From: Armatimonas sp043757465 | GTDB taxonomy: Bacteria; Armatimonadota; Armatimonadia; Armatimonadales; Armatimonadaceae | Assembly (NCBI RefSeq): GCF_043757465.1 | Contig: NZ_JAYVPL010000002.1 | Coordinates: 25,411 to 89,410 of the forward strand | Direction of reading: 5' to 3' | Length of the DNA stretch: 64,000 nt | In this document: positions 32,670-41,532 of the stretch, one piece after another | How the letters are laid out: every line of letters starts with the position of its first letter | Numbering within the stretch: the stretch's first letter is position 1 | Position numbers and translations under genes: made by a program | Notes under the pieces: model-generated | What the model was told of the DNA's origin: nothing | Databases searched by the model: none | What the model saw: the letters and a program-made list of their open reading frames with translations, nothing else

Positions 32670-34478
32670 ATGCGCTCCGCACCACTGTTGCTACTTCTGG
32701 CCCTGACTCCTCCATTACTGAGGGCGCCAGAAGGCAATCAAACACGCATCGGCCCCGCGTGGAGCGATAGCCGAAACCCAATCGTGACAACATTTAGCGG
32801 CAAGCGGCTCGATCTCTGGAGTCTGCGCCCCCTCACTAAAGCCCCTCCCAAACGTAGCATTGATGCTTTTCTTGGCACGACAAACGCACGCACGACAGAC
32901 AAGCGCAGCTTAGCACGGCGGCTCTCGTTTGATCTCACTGGCCTGCCGCCCACACAAAGCGACTTGGCAAGCTTCACGACGGCAGCAGCGTACGGGGACA
33001 AACTCCTGGGGCGACGGAGCTATGGGGAGCACCAGGCGCGGCTCTGGCTGGACGTGGTGCGCTACTCGGACAGTAATGGCTTCGACTGGGACGAGTTCCG
33101 GCCCCTAGCGTGGCGCTTCCGAGATTATGTGGTGCGGAGCTTCAACGCCGACAAGCCCTACGACAGATTTATCACCGAGCAGCTCGCGGGCGATGAGCTG
33201 GTGGCGGGCAAGCCGAAAACCGCCGCCGATCAAGATGCGCTTCTGGCGACGAGCTATCTTAGGCTCGGGCCCTGGGACAACAGCGCCGGGCTCTTTGGCG
33301 AAGCGAACCGGGTACGCAATGCCCTGATGAACGATCTGGTGGAGACCACGGGCACGGCGTTTCTCGGGCTCACGATGGCCTGCGCCCGCTGCCATGACCA
33401 CAAGACAGAGCCCCTCGCTCAGAAGGACTTCTACCGATTCCGGGCGTTCTTCGAGGGCGTTACCTTTCGCGACGATCTCTCCCTCGCGCTGGCCTCGGAT
33501 CAGGAGCCACTCAAAGGGTTGCTCGTGACGGATGGGGACAAGCCGCCCGCCACGACACATGTTCTCGCGGGCGGCGATCTCAACCAGCCCAAGGAGGAAG
33601 TGAGTTTTGGGTTTCCGACGGTGCTCGACCCAAACCCGGTGGCACTCTGCAAGCCCGTCCGAGAGAAATCCACGGGGCGGCGGCTGACCCTAGCACGCTG
33701 GATCGTCGCCAAGGAGAATCCGCTCACAGCGCGCGTCCTGGTGAACCGGATCTGGCAGCAGCACTTTGGCGAGGGCTTGGTCGCCACACCAGGTGATTTT
33801 GGCTATGCGGGAGCGCGGCCTAAGAACCAGGCGCTACTGGATTTCCTGGCCCGGTATTTTAGGGACAGTGGCTGGTCGGTGAAGAAGCTCCACAGGTTGA
33901 TTGTCTCCAGTCGCGCCTACCAGAGCACACAGTCCCCGCGCCGCCTCTCGGCAGAGCAGCTACGTGATGCGGTCCTGCAGACCAGCGGCCAGCTCACCGA
34001 GCGCCACGGAGGGCCACCGATCTGGCCGCCCCTACCCGACGAGGTTCTCAAGGCAAATCCCGCGTTTCTGGACGACAACAAAGAGAAAACCAAGAGCTGG
34101 TACCCGTCGCCTCCGGAGCGTCTGGGTGTGCGCAGCCTCTATCTTGTCCAAAAGCGTACGGTTGCCATCCCGCTCATGGCCACGTTTGATCTTCCTGATA
34201 ATGCCGTCTCGTGCTCACGCCGCACGACCTCCACCGTGGCTCCGCAGGCGCTGACACTGCTCAATAATCCGTTTCTCACCGACGCCTCCCTCGTTTTTGC
34301 AAAGCGTGTGGAGAAGAGCCCTGAGGCAGATAAAGTCGCAGTCGCATTTGTTCTGGCCCTCCAGAGAGTGCCCCGCCTAGACGAGCGGCGGCTCTGCGAA
34401 GACCTCCTCAAAAAGCACGGCATTCCCGCACTCTGCCGCGCTCTGTTCAACCTCAACGAGTTTGTCTATCTTGACTGA
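32670..34478 (+). CDS. DUF1549/DUF1553 protein (short form, no cytochrome domain)
   Basis: From the ATG at 32670 the product is 602 residues. It has a signal peptide (MRSAPLLLLLALTPPLLRAP), DUF1549 (SLARRLSFDLTGLPPTQSDL, RLWLDVVRYSDSNGFDWDEF, GLTMACARCHDHKTEPL with a CxxCH site) and DUF1553 (RLTLARWIVAKENPLTARVL, VNRIWQQHFGEGLV, SSRAYQSTQSPRRLSAEQLR). The N-terminal PSCyt1 cytochrome module present in the 60412-63483 homologue is absent, so it is about 400 residues shorter. The frame is open upstream to 32508, but that part is antisense to the DUF1501 gene. Activity of this family is unknown; DUF1501 is the usual partner. Confidence 0.88.
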   Translation: MRSAPLLLLLALTPPLLRAPEGNQTRIGPAWSDSRNPIVTTFSGKRLDLWSLRPLTKAPPKRSIDAFLGTTNARTTDKRSLARRLSFDLTGLPPTQSDLASFTTAAAYGDKLLGRRSYGEHQARLWLDVVRYSDSNGFDWDEFRPLAWRFRDYVVRSFNADKPYDRFITEQLAGDELVAGKPKTAADQDALLATSYLRLGPWDNSAGLFGEANRVRNALMNDLVETTGTAFLGLTMACARCHDHKTEPLAQKDFYRFRAFFEGVTFRDDLSLALASDQEPLKGLLVTDGDKPPATTHVLAGGDLNQPKEEVSFGFPTVLDPNPVALCKPVREKSTGRRLTLARWIVAKENPLTARVLVNRIWQQHFGEGLVATPGDFGYAGARPKNQALLDFLARYFRDSGWSVKKLHRLIVSSRAYQSTQSPRRLSAEQLRDAVLQTSGQLTERHGGPPIWPPLPDEVLKANPAFLDDNKEKTKSWYPSPPERLGVRSLYLVQKRTVAIPLMATFDLPDNAVSCSRRTTSTVAPQALTLLNNPFLTDASLVFAKRVEKSPEADKVAVAFVLALQRVPRLDERRLCEDLLKKHGIPALCRALFNLNEFVYLD

Positions 34479-34499
34479 GCGAGAGAAAGCGGATATAAT
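34471..34499 (+). promoter_or_regulatory. Consensus-like sigma-70 promoter for rpsU
   Basis: TTGACT (34471-34476) and TATAAT (34494-34499) are separated by 17 nt. The -35 overlaps the end of the preceding gene. The predicted leader is about 64 nt, in contrast to the start-proximal promoters elsewhere in the window. Confidence 0.75.
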
Positions 34500-34569
34500 T
34501 GCCCCCGGCACGGTGTGCGTCGCACACAATAATACGCAATCTTTGATTTTTGGGAGGGGGTGAAATAAT

Positions 34570-34761
34570 ATGGCACAAGTAAATCTGAAACCCGGTGAGC
34601 AGCTAGAATCGGCCCTGAAGCGCTTCAAGAAAGTCCTTCAACAGGACGGCGTTCTGAAGACTGCCCGCGCTCATGAGTTCTACGAGAAGCCCAGCGATAA
34701 GCGCCGTAAGGCCGAAGCTGCTCGTAAACGTAAGATCCGACAGGCGAACGAAGAAAAGTAA
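34570..34761 (+). CDS. rpsU: 30S ribosomal protein bS21
   Basis: The 63-residue basic protein MAQVNLKPGEQLESALKRFK then KVLQQDGVLKTARAHEFYEK and a Lys/Arg-rich tail is bS21, which helps mRNA binding on the small ribosomal subunit. A very strong Shine-Dalgarno (gggagggggtga) precedes the ATG with a spacing of about 7 nt. This fits a highly expressed gene with a leader. It is followed by pgpH and ybeY, a grouping reminiscent of the rpsU/yqfF/ybeY neighbourhood in Firmicutes but without phoH, dgkA or era here. Confidence 0.95.
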   Translation: MAQVNLKPGEQLESALKRFKKVLQQDGVLKTARAHEFYEKPSDKRRKAEAARKRKIRQANEEK

Positions 34762-34818
34762 TCTCTCCCATGGCGTACACCTTGCCCCTCTGCCCGCCTC
34801 TCTCCCGCTGAACTGCCT

Positions 34819-37122
34819 ATGAAGCTGCGTTGGCGTCTGCCTTTTGAGCTCCAAATACACTCTACCAACGCTCGCCGCCGCACCGAGCCGCGACGAAAAC
34901 CTTCTCCTGCGCCACGCATTACCCCGCTTCGTCTTTTTCTTGCTCTGGGAACTGCCGGAGTTCTCTCTGTGCTTCTTTGCATCCACCTGCTGCCGAACCG
35001 TGTCCGTGTTGCCCTAGACGAACTCGCTCCAGAAGATGTTACGGCGCAGCGAACCGCACGCTACGAGGACACAGATGCGACCGAGCGCCTTCGTCAAGAA
35101 GCGAAGGCAGCCATCGAAAAACGCTATCAGCTTATCCCAGATGCGAAGCGTAACGCGGAAGAAGCCGTCAAGACTGTCTTCGAGGCAATCGCCACCCCGA
35201 TCCGTGAAAAGCCCGAGCGGGAAGATATCCGTCGCCAGTCCGGCCTGACTCTCACTCAGCCAACTCTAGACGCGCTCACGGGCACCACGGCGGAGAACTT
35301 CCAGAAGGCCAAAGACGTTGCCCAGAAGCTAATCAGCCACACGATGGGGGGGACGATCCGGGACAATGAACCCGGCGATCTACAACAGGCAAGACGTGGG
35401 ACTCTTGCGGATCCGCTCCTGCTGGATCTCCCTGAGAACCTACGGGCTCCCGTTGCCGCCCTCAGCAGCGCCGCGATCACGAGCAACCGCCACTTCGACC
35501 AGCGTGCGACCCAGCTCGCCCTAGATGAAGCCGAGTCCCATGCGCCACGACAGACCCGTCGGATCGCGGCAGGTGAGCGGGTTCTGCGCCAAGGCGAGCG
35601 GGTGACACAAGGACATCTGGATGCACTGACGGCTCTAGGACTCCGAAATGAAGCTCTCGATACCATGGCAGTCCTCGTCATTGTGGTCATGGTCAACCTA
35701 ATTATCGGTTTTGTCACAGTCTATCTGCGCCTCTTCCACAACGCGCTCTACAACGACACTCCACGGCTTTTTTTGCTGGCGATCCTGGCGGTGGTCTCGG
35801 TGATGGGGATCAAGATTGGCTCAACACTGCTGGGCCTGCCGTTTACAGGTGTGAATCTGTCGTACTTAGGGATGATGTGTGTCGCCTCTGCTGGCATGGT
35901 CATTGCGCTGCTGCTCTCCCCTTCGGTGGCAACCCTGATTGTCGCCCTCCTCGCGGTGACCTCGGGGGTCGTGCTCAACAACGAGCTTCGCTTCACGGTA
36001 TTCACTCTGGGTTCCTCACTGGCAGGGATCGTCTCCGTGGCCTCCATGCGCAATCGCAGTGATGTCTTCCGCGCCGGGCTCGCTGTCTGTGGTGCCAATG
36101 CGATTCTGAGCTTACTGGTCGCACAGATCGAGCACGATCTTCCCCGGGAGATGTGGGCTGGCGTGGTGATGGGGATCGGCTCGGGTCTGGTGGCTCTGGC
36201 GCTGTTTTATTTGGGGGTCTGGTGCTTTGAGCGGCCCTTTGGCATCACCACGCACTTGCGCCTTTTAGAGCTCTCCGATCCCGCCACCCCCATTCTTCAG
36301 GACTTCCGGATGGCAGTTCCAGGCACCTACGCGCACTCGCTCATGGTGGGCAATCTGGCTCATGCCGCCGCTGAGGCAATCGGTGCCGATGCCATGCTAG
36401 TTCGTGTGGCCGCGTACTACCATGATCTGGGCAAGATGAACCGCCCCGAGTTCTTTATCGAGAATCAGTCCAATGCGGAGAATGTCCATGATCGGATCAG
36501 CCCCTCGCTCTCGGCGCTGGTGCTGGTCAACCATGTCAAAGAGGGACTGGAGATCGCCGAGCGTGTGGGGCTCCCCCCTGGTGTCCGCGAAGTGATCGCC
36601 CAGCACCACGGGACGACTCTGATGAAGTTTTTTTACCACCAGGCCACGGGCGGCGTCCCCGATCCCACGCTGGAGTCGCAGTTCCGCTACCCCGGCCCTA
36701 AGCCACAGAGCAAAGAGGCCGCCATTCTCATGCTCGCCGACGGTGTCGAGGCGGCATCGCGCGTGCTTGATAAGCCCACTCCCCAGCGGGTGACGGAGTT
36801 TGTGAGCCGAATGATCGAGGACAAGCGCGCCGACGGCCAGCTAGATGAGTGCCCTCTGACACTACGAGATCTGAAGACTGTACAGGATGTGTTTACCCGC
36901 ACACTCTGCGCCACGCTGCATGCCCGCATCGAGTACCCCAAAGAGACAAAAGAAATCAAAGAAGCGAAAGACACCAAAGAACCTCATGCCAGCGGAGATC
37001 CTCGTCCAGAATCACCATCCGAACCCGACCCTGCCGTGGGAACGGGCCGCCGCCGCCGCCCAAAAACTCCTCTGGGAATGCCCCCCCTGCCCCCGTCGGA
37101 CGGGGGAGCTTTTCGAGGTTAG
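34819..37122 (+). CDS. pgpH: 7TM-HD family cyclic-di-AMP phosphodiesterase (PgpH-like)
   Basis: The 767-residue membrane protein has one N-terminal helix (about 34-55), an extracytoplasmic 7TMR-HED domain (about 60-265), seven hydrophobic segments (about 275-475) and a cytoplasmic HD phosphohydrolase domain (about 495-680). The HD motifs are HSLMVGNLAHAAAEAIG, AAYYHDLGKMNRPEFFIENQ and IAQHHGTTLM. PgpH enzymes hydrolyse c-di-AMP to pApA. The last about 50 residues are Lys/Glu/Pro-rich (TKEIKEAKDTKE and on) and are encoded by the same DNA as the N-terminus of YbeY in another frame (137-nt overlap). Confidence 0.9.
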   Translation: MKLRWRLPFELQIHSTNARRRTEPRRKPSPAPRITPLRLFLALGTAGVLSVLLCIHLLPNRVRVALDELAPEDVTAQRTARYEDTDATERLRQEAKAAIEKRYQLIPDAKRNAEEAVKTVFEAIATPIREKPEREDIRRQSGLTLTQPTLDALTGTTAENFQKAKDVAQKLISHTMGGTIRDNEPGDLQQARRGTLADPLLLDLPENLRAPVAALSSAAITSNRHFDQRATQLALDEAESHAPRQTRRIAAGERVLRQGERVTQGHLDALTALGLRNEALDTMAVLVIVVMVNLIIGFVTVYLRLFHNALYNDTPRLFLLAILAVVSVMGIKIGSTLLGLPFTGVNLSYLGMMCVASAGMVIALLLSPSVATLIVALLAVTSGVVLNNELRFTVFTLGSSLAGIVSVASMRNRSDVFRAGLAVCGANAILSLLVAQIEHDLPREMWAGVVMGIGSGLVALALFYLGVWCFERPFGITTHLRLLELSDPATPILQDFRMAVPGTYAHSLMVGNLAHAAAEAIGADAMLVRVAAYYHDLGKMNRPEFFIENQSNAENVHDRISPSLSALVLVNHVKEGLEIAERVGLPPGVREVIAQHHGTTLMKFFYHQATGGVPDPTLESQFRYPGPKPQSKEAAILMLADGVEAASRVLDKPTPQRVTEFVSRMIEDKRADGQLDECPLTLRDLKTVQDVFTRTLCATLHARIEYPKETKEIKEAKDTKEPHASGDPRPESPSEPDPAVGTGRRRRPKTPLGMPPLPPSDGGAFRG

Positions 37123-37447
37123 TGTGGTCATTGTCACCGATGACGAAATCCACGCGCTCAACGCACAGTGGCGTGGCAAGGACAAACCCACGGATGTCCT
37201 CTCCTGGCCCCAGTCCGAACCCGATGCCCCACTGAGCACCTACCTGGGCGATGTGGTAATCTCCCGTGACACGGCAGAGCGTCAGGCTGCGGCTCGTGGT
37301 TGGACTCTCGACGACGAGCTTGCACTGCTCCTCGTCCACGGCATCCTGCACCTGCTTGGCCATGAAGATGACAGCGAAGTGGGCTCCGAAAAAATGAAGG
37401 AGGTCGAGCGGCGCATCCTAGGCAAACCACTCGACCCCCTTCCTTAA
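36986..37447 (+). CDS. ybeY: Endoribonuclease YbeY (16S rRNA 3'-end maturation)
   Basis: From the ATG at 36986 the product is 153 residues, the usual YbeY length. The zinc site is LLLVHGILHLLGHEDDSEV (HxxxHxxxxxH-type), and the conserved NAQWRGKDKPTDVLSWPQ and STYLGDVVISRDTAERQA precede it. YbeY processes the 16S rRNA 3' end and takes part in ribosome quality control. The start lies 137 nt inside pgpH in another frame; later starts would lose the first helix and strand. The segment LLWECPPCPRRTGELFE is encoded by a GC-rich palindrome and may be an in-frame insertion. Confidence 0.9.
   Translation: MPAEILVQNHHPNPTLPWERAAAAAQKLLWECPPCPRRTGELFEVSVVIVTDDEIHALNAQWRGKDKPTDVLSWPQSEPDAPLSTYLGDVVISRDTAERQAAARGWTLDDELALLLVHGILHLLGHEDDSEVGSEKMKEVERRILGKPLDPLP
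37080..37112. repeat. GC-rich palindromic element inside the pgpH/ybeY overlap
   Basis: ccccccctgcccccgtcgga followed by cgggggagc forms a strong stem. The same sequence type, ccccctagcccccgtccgac plus ggggg, occurs between genes at 47022-47045, and CCCCCCTGCCCCC is seen on the - strand at about 27564-27577. Confidence 0.55.
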
Positions 37448-37466
37448 CTAACTATTGTGAAAGGCT

Positions 37467-38294
37467 CTAATCTTCCTGAATGCTCCACTCAGCGGCCTTG
37501 GAGGAGCCCCACTTCTTGTAGCCCGCATGGCCATCTCCAAATAAGCAGACAAATCCGCCAAAGTGTCGGTTTGCCACTTTCGAGGCGGTGATATTGGGGT
37601 AGCGATCCGTACGAAGCTCCTGCTGGATACCACGAATCGAGTTGCCCTGGTCGCAGACAGTCGTCCAGGCATCCATAATATGGATCGTATTAGCGGGCTG
37701 GGCAACCGATGCTTCAGAAACGGAAAGAGTCGTACTGGTGGTAACAAAGCCACTCTTGTCCCCTCCTGTAAACCCTGCCGTCGTCCAAGCGTTGGTCGGA
37801 ATGAGGTTGCGGCCATAGGAGAGCTTGTTAACTTTCCCGTACGGCTGAGTGCTTCCATCGCCGTGTGCCGCAGGGGCAAATCGGGTATTGGCGGTGGTGG
37901 TACCACAGTAGTTTCCCGTTGCAGACGTTCCATTAACCGTGAGGGTGACAGACTTGACACTGAGCTCACCGTCAGGGCAGACAAAAATCCCCTCGTTCTT
38001 GACATAAGGATAGATGAGGGTCGGCCAGGAGAGCACCGAGTTAGCAGGTGGCGGCGGTATGGCATCCCCTGGCCCCAGAGGAATCTGCGAGGGCGGGTAG
38101 GTCTCGTCGTAGTCCTGGACGTACATCATGATGGCGGTGCCAAGCTGACGCAAGTTTGACAGACAGGCGGTCTGACGGGCCTTGGCACGTGCCTGAGCGA
38201 AGACGGGAAAGAGAATGGCGGCGAGAATCGCGATAATGGCGATGACCACCAGGAGCTCGATGAGCGTAAATGCGCGACGAATCATAAATTTCAT
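37467..38294 (-). CDS. Prepilin-like protein (DUF1559-type)
   Basis: The 275-residue product starts MKFMIRRAFTLIELLVVIAI and continues through the conserved helix, then CLSNLRQLGTAIMMYVQDYD. It ends with GGFVCLFGDGHAGYKKWGSS, the usual C-terminal motif. The residue before the conserved Phe is Ala, not the common Gly of type IV prepilins, as in the other copies here. AAAAGG lies just upstream of the ATG at 38294; the ATG at 38285 is an alternative. Function of this expanded family is unknown; surface display or secretion is inferred from the prepilin leader. Confidence 0.88.
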   Translation of the reverse strand: MKFMIRRAFTLIELLVVIAIIAILAAILFPVFAQARAKARQTACLSNLRQLGTAIMMYVQDYDETYPPSQIPLGPGDAIPPPPANSVLSWPTLIYPYVKNEGIFVCPDGELSVKSVTLTVNGTSATGNYCGTTTANTRFAPAAHGDGSTQPYGKVNKLSYGRNLIPTNAWTTAGFTGGDKSGFVTTSTTLSVSEASVAQPANTIHIMDAWTTVCDQGNSIRGIQQELRTDRYPNITASKVANRHFGGFVCLFGDGHAGYKKWGSSKAAEWSIQED

Positions 38295-38377
38295 CAACCT
38301 TTTGGGTGTGAGGCGAAACGGTCAGCCGTGCAACCTAAGCGCGACCGACCCGGTGAGCCTAGTTACAGCCTTGCTTA

Positions 38378-39199
38378 CTAGTTACAGCCTTGCTTATACG
38401 GATCCCAAAGCAAAATATCCGCTGCCTGATTACTCAGGTTCGCGAGCTTGTTGTACGGTGTCGCCTTCGCGTGGCCATCCAGCCAAATGGCATTGAGGAG
38501 GCCACTATGACGTGCCTTACCACGGTCAACGGCTTGCTGATCCGTCGGGTTGGGCAGATCCGAAAATCCCCAGTAGGAGTTCCCTAGGTTCTTCCAGTAG
38601 TTCGGGTAGCTCGTGCCGGTTGTCACAAACAGCGTGCCCGTTGGATCAGCTCGTAGCGCACAGGCGTAGCGAGGCAGTGCATTGTAGTAGCTGGCATCTA
38701 CCATCGCAATCGTATCCGCAGGAGCCTCAAACGCAGCCATCGCAAACCCCGCATTCGATTTGAAGACATAGTTGTTCATGGCATAGGAGTTCTGCCCCCC
38801 GTAGCTCTGGAAACCACTCCCGGCGTTGCCCATCGCACCGGCGGCATCAATATTGACCCAGCCATTTGGCTTTGAAGGACACTTCCAAACCTGGTCATTT
38901 TTGATGTAGGGCTGCAGAATCATATTGGTAAAGATGGCGTTCTTGGCATTGGCTCCTACGCGAGTATCCGCCGAAAAAAGGTTCGGGTAGGCGAAGCGAT
39001 AGCCGGGGAACATCTCGTCATAGTCCTGCGCATACATCATGAGGGAAGTGCCAATCTGCTTCATGTTTGAGAGGCAAGCGGTCTGGCGGGCTTTCTCGCG
39101 TGCTTGCGCGAAAACGGGAAAGAGAATGGCGGCGAGAATCGCAATAATGGCGATAACCACAAGAAGCTCTATCAGAGTAAATGCACGTTTGTGCTGCAT
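38378..39199 (-). CDS. Prepilin-like protein (DUF1559-type)
   Basis: The ATG at 39199 (MQHKRAFTLIELL) is chosen because AAAGGA lies about 8 nt upstream and because prepilin leaders are short; the frame extends to 39292 without protein-like sequence. The 273-residue product has the conserved helix, CLSNMKQIGTSLMMYAQDYD, a variable middle with YGGQNSYAMNNYVFKSNAGF and the C-terminal NAIWLDGHAKATPYNKLANL. It is in tandem with the gene at 37467 and head-to-head with the one at 39343. Confidence 0.88.
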   Translation of the reverse strand: MQHKRAFTLIELLVVIAIIAILAAILFPVFAQAREKARQTACLSNMKQIGTSLMMYAQDYDEMFPGYRFAYPNLFSADTRVGANAKNAIFTNMILQPYIKNDQVWKCPSKPNGWVNIDAAGAMGNAGSGFQSYGGQNSYAMNNYVFKSNAGFAMAAFEAPADTIAMVDASYYNALPRYACALRADPTGTLFVTTGTSYPNYWKNLGNSYWGFSDLPNPTDQQAVDRGKARHSGLLNAIWLDGHAKATPYNKLANLSNQAADILLWDPYKQGCN

Positions 39200-39330
39200 A
39201 GAAGAAGTCCTTTTGGATAGGTTGTTTGAAGGGAAATCAGGCTCGGGAAGAGTCCTGCACATAAGACAGTATATATCATACCGTTGTTCCACTCAAAATG
39301 ATAGTGTGCCTAAAAAATAGGCTCGGGTGG

Positions 39331-39336
39331 TACACT
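39331..39336 (+). promoter_or_regulatory. -10 box TACACT for a prepilin-like gene
   Basis: ggTACACT ends 6 nt (gatttt) before the ATG at 39343. Confidence 0.5.
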
Positions 39337-39342
39337 GATTTT

Positions 39343-40101
39343 ATGACGAAGCACCGCGCGTTTACGCTCATTGAACTCCTGGTCGTCATCGCCATTATTG
39401 CGATTCTCGCCGCCATTCTCTTCCCCGTCTTCGCACAAGCACGCGGGCAAGCACGCAAGGCAACCTGCCAGAGCAACTTGCGCCAGATCGGGATGGCGGT
39501 GCAGATGTATGCACAGGACTACGACGGCCTTTACCCCTACGCCAAAGATGCGTCGGATGCTTATGTCCCGCAGATCTGGGCGGGCTACCCGCAGTGCAAG
39601 GCGATCATTGATGCGATGCCCTTTCTCCACGACTCGCCTGTGCTTCCTACCACCAACTGGGTGACTGGCTCGCTGACGCCCTATATTAAGAACCGTCAGG
39701 TCTGGCGCTGCGCAAGTGACACGGGCTTTGATATTCTGGATAACAACTTTAACTGCGGCGGCCCCTGCCCTCTTTTCGCTCGCCCGAGCATGTACGAGCG
39801 CTACGGGGCATCGTATCTGTTCCGCACCGAGATCGCTTTCCGCCGCCTGAACATAGACACAGCGACGGCGCTGACATCCACCGGCCAGGAAGTGGGTCTG
39901 GCACAAGTCAATATTCTCTTTGATGGCAACGGCGGCTGGCACGCCAGCCCGCTACGCTTCGATCCGCTCGGCTGGGATCGCAAGGGGCTACGCTACACCA
40001 CTCTTTTTGCCGATGGCCATGTCAAGTTCCTCACCAACGACGATTACCAGAAGGCGTGGAGTGTCACTCTCGCGGCCCCCAGCTCGAACCCGTGCCAATA
40101 A
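39343..40101 (+). CDS. Prepilin-like protein (DUF1559-type)
   Basis: The 252-residue product starts MTKHRAFTLIELLVVIAIIA and continues through the helix, CQSNLRQIGMAVQMYAQDYD and a C-terminal TLFADGHVKFLTNDDYQKAW. The start follows from the promoter spacing and the short leader. Its stop is immediately followed by the ATG of an amidohydrolase with no gap, so the two are probably co-transcribed although functionally unrelated. The N-terminal coding region is nearly identical in DNA to the inverted copies at 38200-38290 and 39110-39195. Confidence 0.88.
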   Translation: MTKHRAFTLIELLVVIAIIAILAAILFPVFAQARGQARKATCQSNLRQIGMAVQMYAQDYDGLYPYAKDASDAYVPQIWAGYPQCKAIIDAMPFLHDSPVLPTTNWVTGSLTPYIKNRQVWRCASDTGFDILDNNFNCGGPCPLFARPSMYERYGASYLFRTEIAFRRLNIDTATALTSTGQEVGLAQVNILFDGNGGWHASPLRFDPLGWDRKGLRYTTLFADGHVKFLTNDDYQKAWSVTLAAPSSNPCQ

Positions 40102-41532
40102 ATGCCTGATCTGACCGATCTCCTGCGCAACACCGACGGCTCTGTGCGGCTGAAGGCACGCTGGGTGCTTCCCATCTCCGGCCCGCTCTTTGAAAACGGT
40201 GAGGTGGCATTTGAAAACGGTAAGCTGACCTATGTTGGGCGGGCGCGGCCCGACGACGGGGCGCTGGATCTGGGGTTGGCGGCGATCCTGCCCGGCTTTG
40301 TCAATGTCCATGCGCATCTTGAGTACACCGTGCTGCGCGGCCTGCTGGAGGACATGCCCTTCTTCCCCTGGATCCGTGGGCTCACGGCGCTCAAGCAGTT
40401 TCTAACCCTCGATGACTGGGTGACCTCGGCAACGCTCGGGGCGGCGGAGATGGCGGCGGCGGGGATCACCACCATTGGAGATGCCTGCGATGCGGGCGCG
40501 AGCGTGAGTGCCCTGGCAAGCTCCGGCCTGCGGGGGACGGTCTTTCGCGAGGTCTTTGGGATCGAGAACACACCGCCAGTAAGTCAGACGCTCGATATTC
40601 TCAAGCGCCAGCTCGCACAGATGGGCAGCACACTCACCCGAAGCAGTGCTGAGAGCCGCGTCCACCTGGGAATCTCCCCGCACGCCCCCTATACCGTCCG
40701 CGCCGAGCTCTTCAAAGCCCTCGCCAACTTCGCCGATCAAAATGGCTACATCCAGACCATCCATCTCGCTGAGTCCCCCGCTGAGGAAGCACTCTTTCAG
40801 ATCGGTGGCGGACCTTTTAAAGAGATGTTTGACCGGCGTGGTATCCCGTGGGACACCAAAAACATTTCGCCGATTGCTTACGTCAAACAATCCGGCGCTC
40901 TGGATGCACGAACGCTCGCGGTGCACTGTGTCCATGCCAGCGACGACGACATCACGCTGCTCGCCAATGCCGGAGCTTCGGTGGCGCACTGCCCCCGCTC
41001 CAACGGAAAGCTCGGGGCCGGGCTCGCGCCGCTTCGGCAACTTAGAGACCGCGGACTGGATATTGGCCTGGGCACCGACTCGATGGTCTCGGGCAACTCG
41101 GTAGACTTTTTCGAGGAGATGCGCGCCGCCGTCTACGGAGCGCGCGCCCGTGAGCAGGACACCGGGGCACTCACGGCGAAAGAGGCTTTGTTCCTAGCAA
41201 CTCTGGGCGGCGCACGCGCACTGCACCGGGAGCGCGAGCTGGGGTCGCTGGAAATTGGGAAACAAGCGGATCTCTGCGTCGTGCGATTAGATGGGATTCA
41301 CCACGCGCCCGTCGGCGATGATAGCCCGGAGGCGGCGCTGGTCTACTCGGCGCGTGCCAGCGATGTCTGTCTCACTGTCGTGGCGGGTCAGCCCATCTTT
41401 GACCACGGGCGCTTCCCCACACTCGATGTGGCCCGGCTCCGCCAGAGTGTGGCAACAGCACGACGAAAAGTTCGAACAGAGGGGGAGAAGATTCTTGGCG
41501 AGGCGAAGCAGCAGCAGCAACAACGAAAATAG
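40102..41532 (+). CDS. Amidohydrolase / deaminase (MTA/SAH deaminase-like)
   Basis: The 476-residue metallo-hydrolase has the deaminase motifs in order: LPGFVNVHAHLEYTVLRG (HxH metal site), GISPHAPYTV, TIHLAESPAEEALF (His), LAVHCVHASDDDI (His) and SVAHCPRSNGKLG with LGTDSMVSGNS (Asp). This is the cytosine/chlorohydrolase-type subgroup that includes 5'-methylthioadenosine/S-adenosylhomocysteine and aminofutalosine deaminases; which substrate applies cannot be told here. It starts directly after the prepilin-like gene stop, and its 3' end overlaps the next gene. Confidence 0.85.
   Translation: MPDLTDLLRNTDGSVRLKARWVLPISGPLFENGEVAFENGKLTYVGRARPDDGALDLGLAAILPGFVNVHAHLEYTVLRGLLEDMPFFPWIRGLTALKQFLTLDDWVTSATLGAAEMAAAGITTIGDACDAGASVSALASSGLRGTVFREVFGIENTPPVSQTLDILKRQLAQMGSTLTRSSAESRVHLGISPHAPYTVRAELFKALANFADQNGYIQTIHLAESPAEEALFQIGGGPFKEMFDRRGIPWDTKNISPIAYVKQSGALDARTLAVHCVHASDDDITLLANAGASVAHCPRSNGKLGAGLAPLRQLRDRGLDIGLGTDSMVSGNSVDFFEEMRAAVYGARAREQDTGALTAKEALFLATLGGARALHRERELGSLEIGKQADLCVVRLDGIHHAPVGDDSPEAALVYSARASDVCLTVVAGQPIFDHGRFPTLDVARLRQSVATARRKVRTEGEKILGEAKQQQQQRK

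Noticed and set aside
36887..36985. Earlier start for ybeY
   Set aside because: It adds 33 residues with no counterpart in YbeY; the ATG at 36986 gives the normal family N-terminus.
41291..41494. Longer N-terminus for the CPBP homologue
   Set aside because: It is fully embedded in the amidohydrolase gene and its translation is basic and low-complexity; the TTG at 41495 has a good ribosome-binding site.
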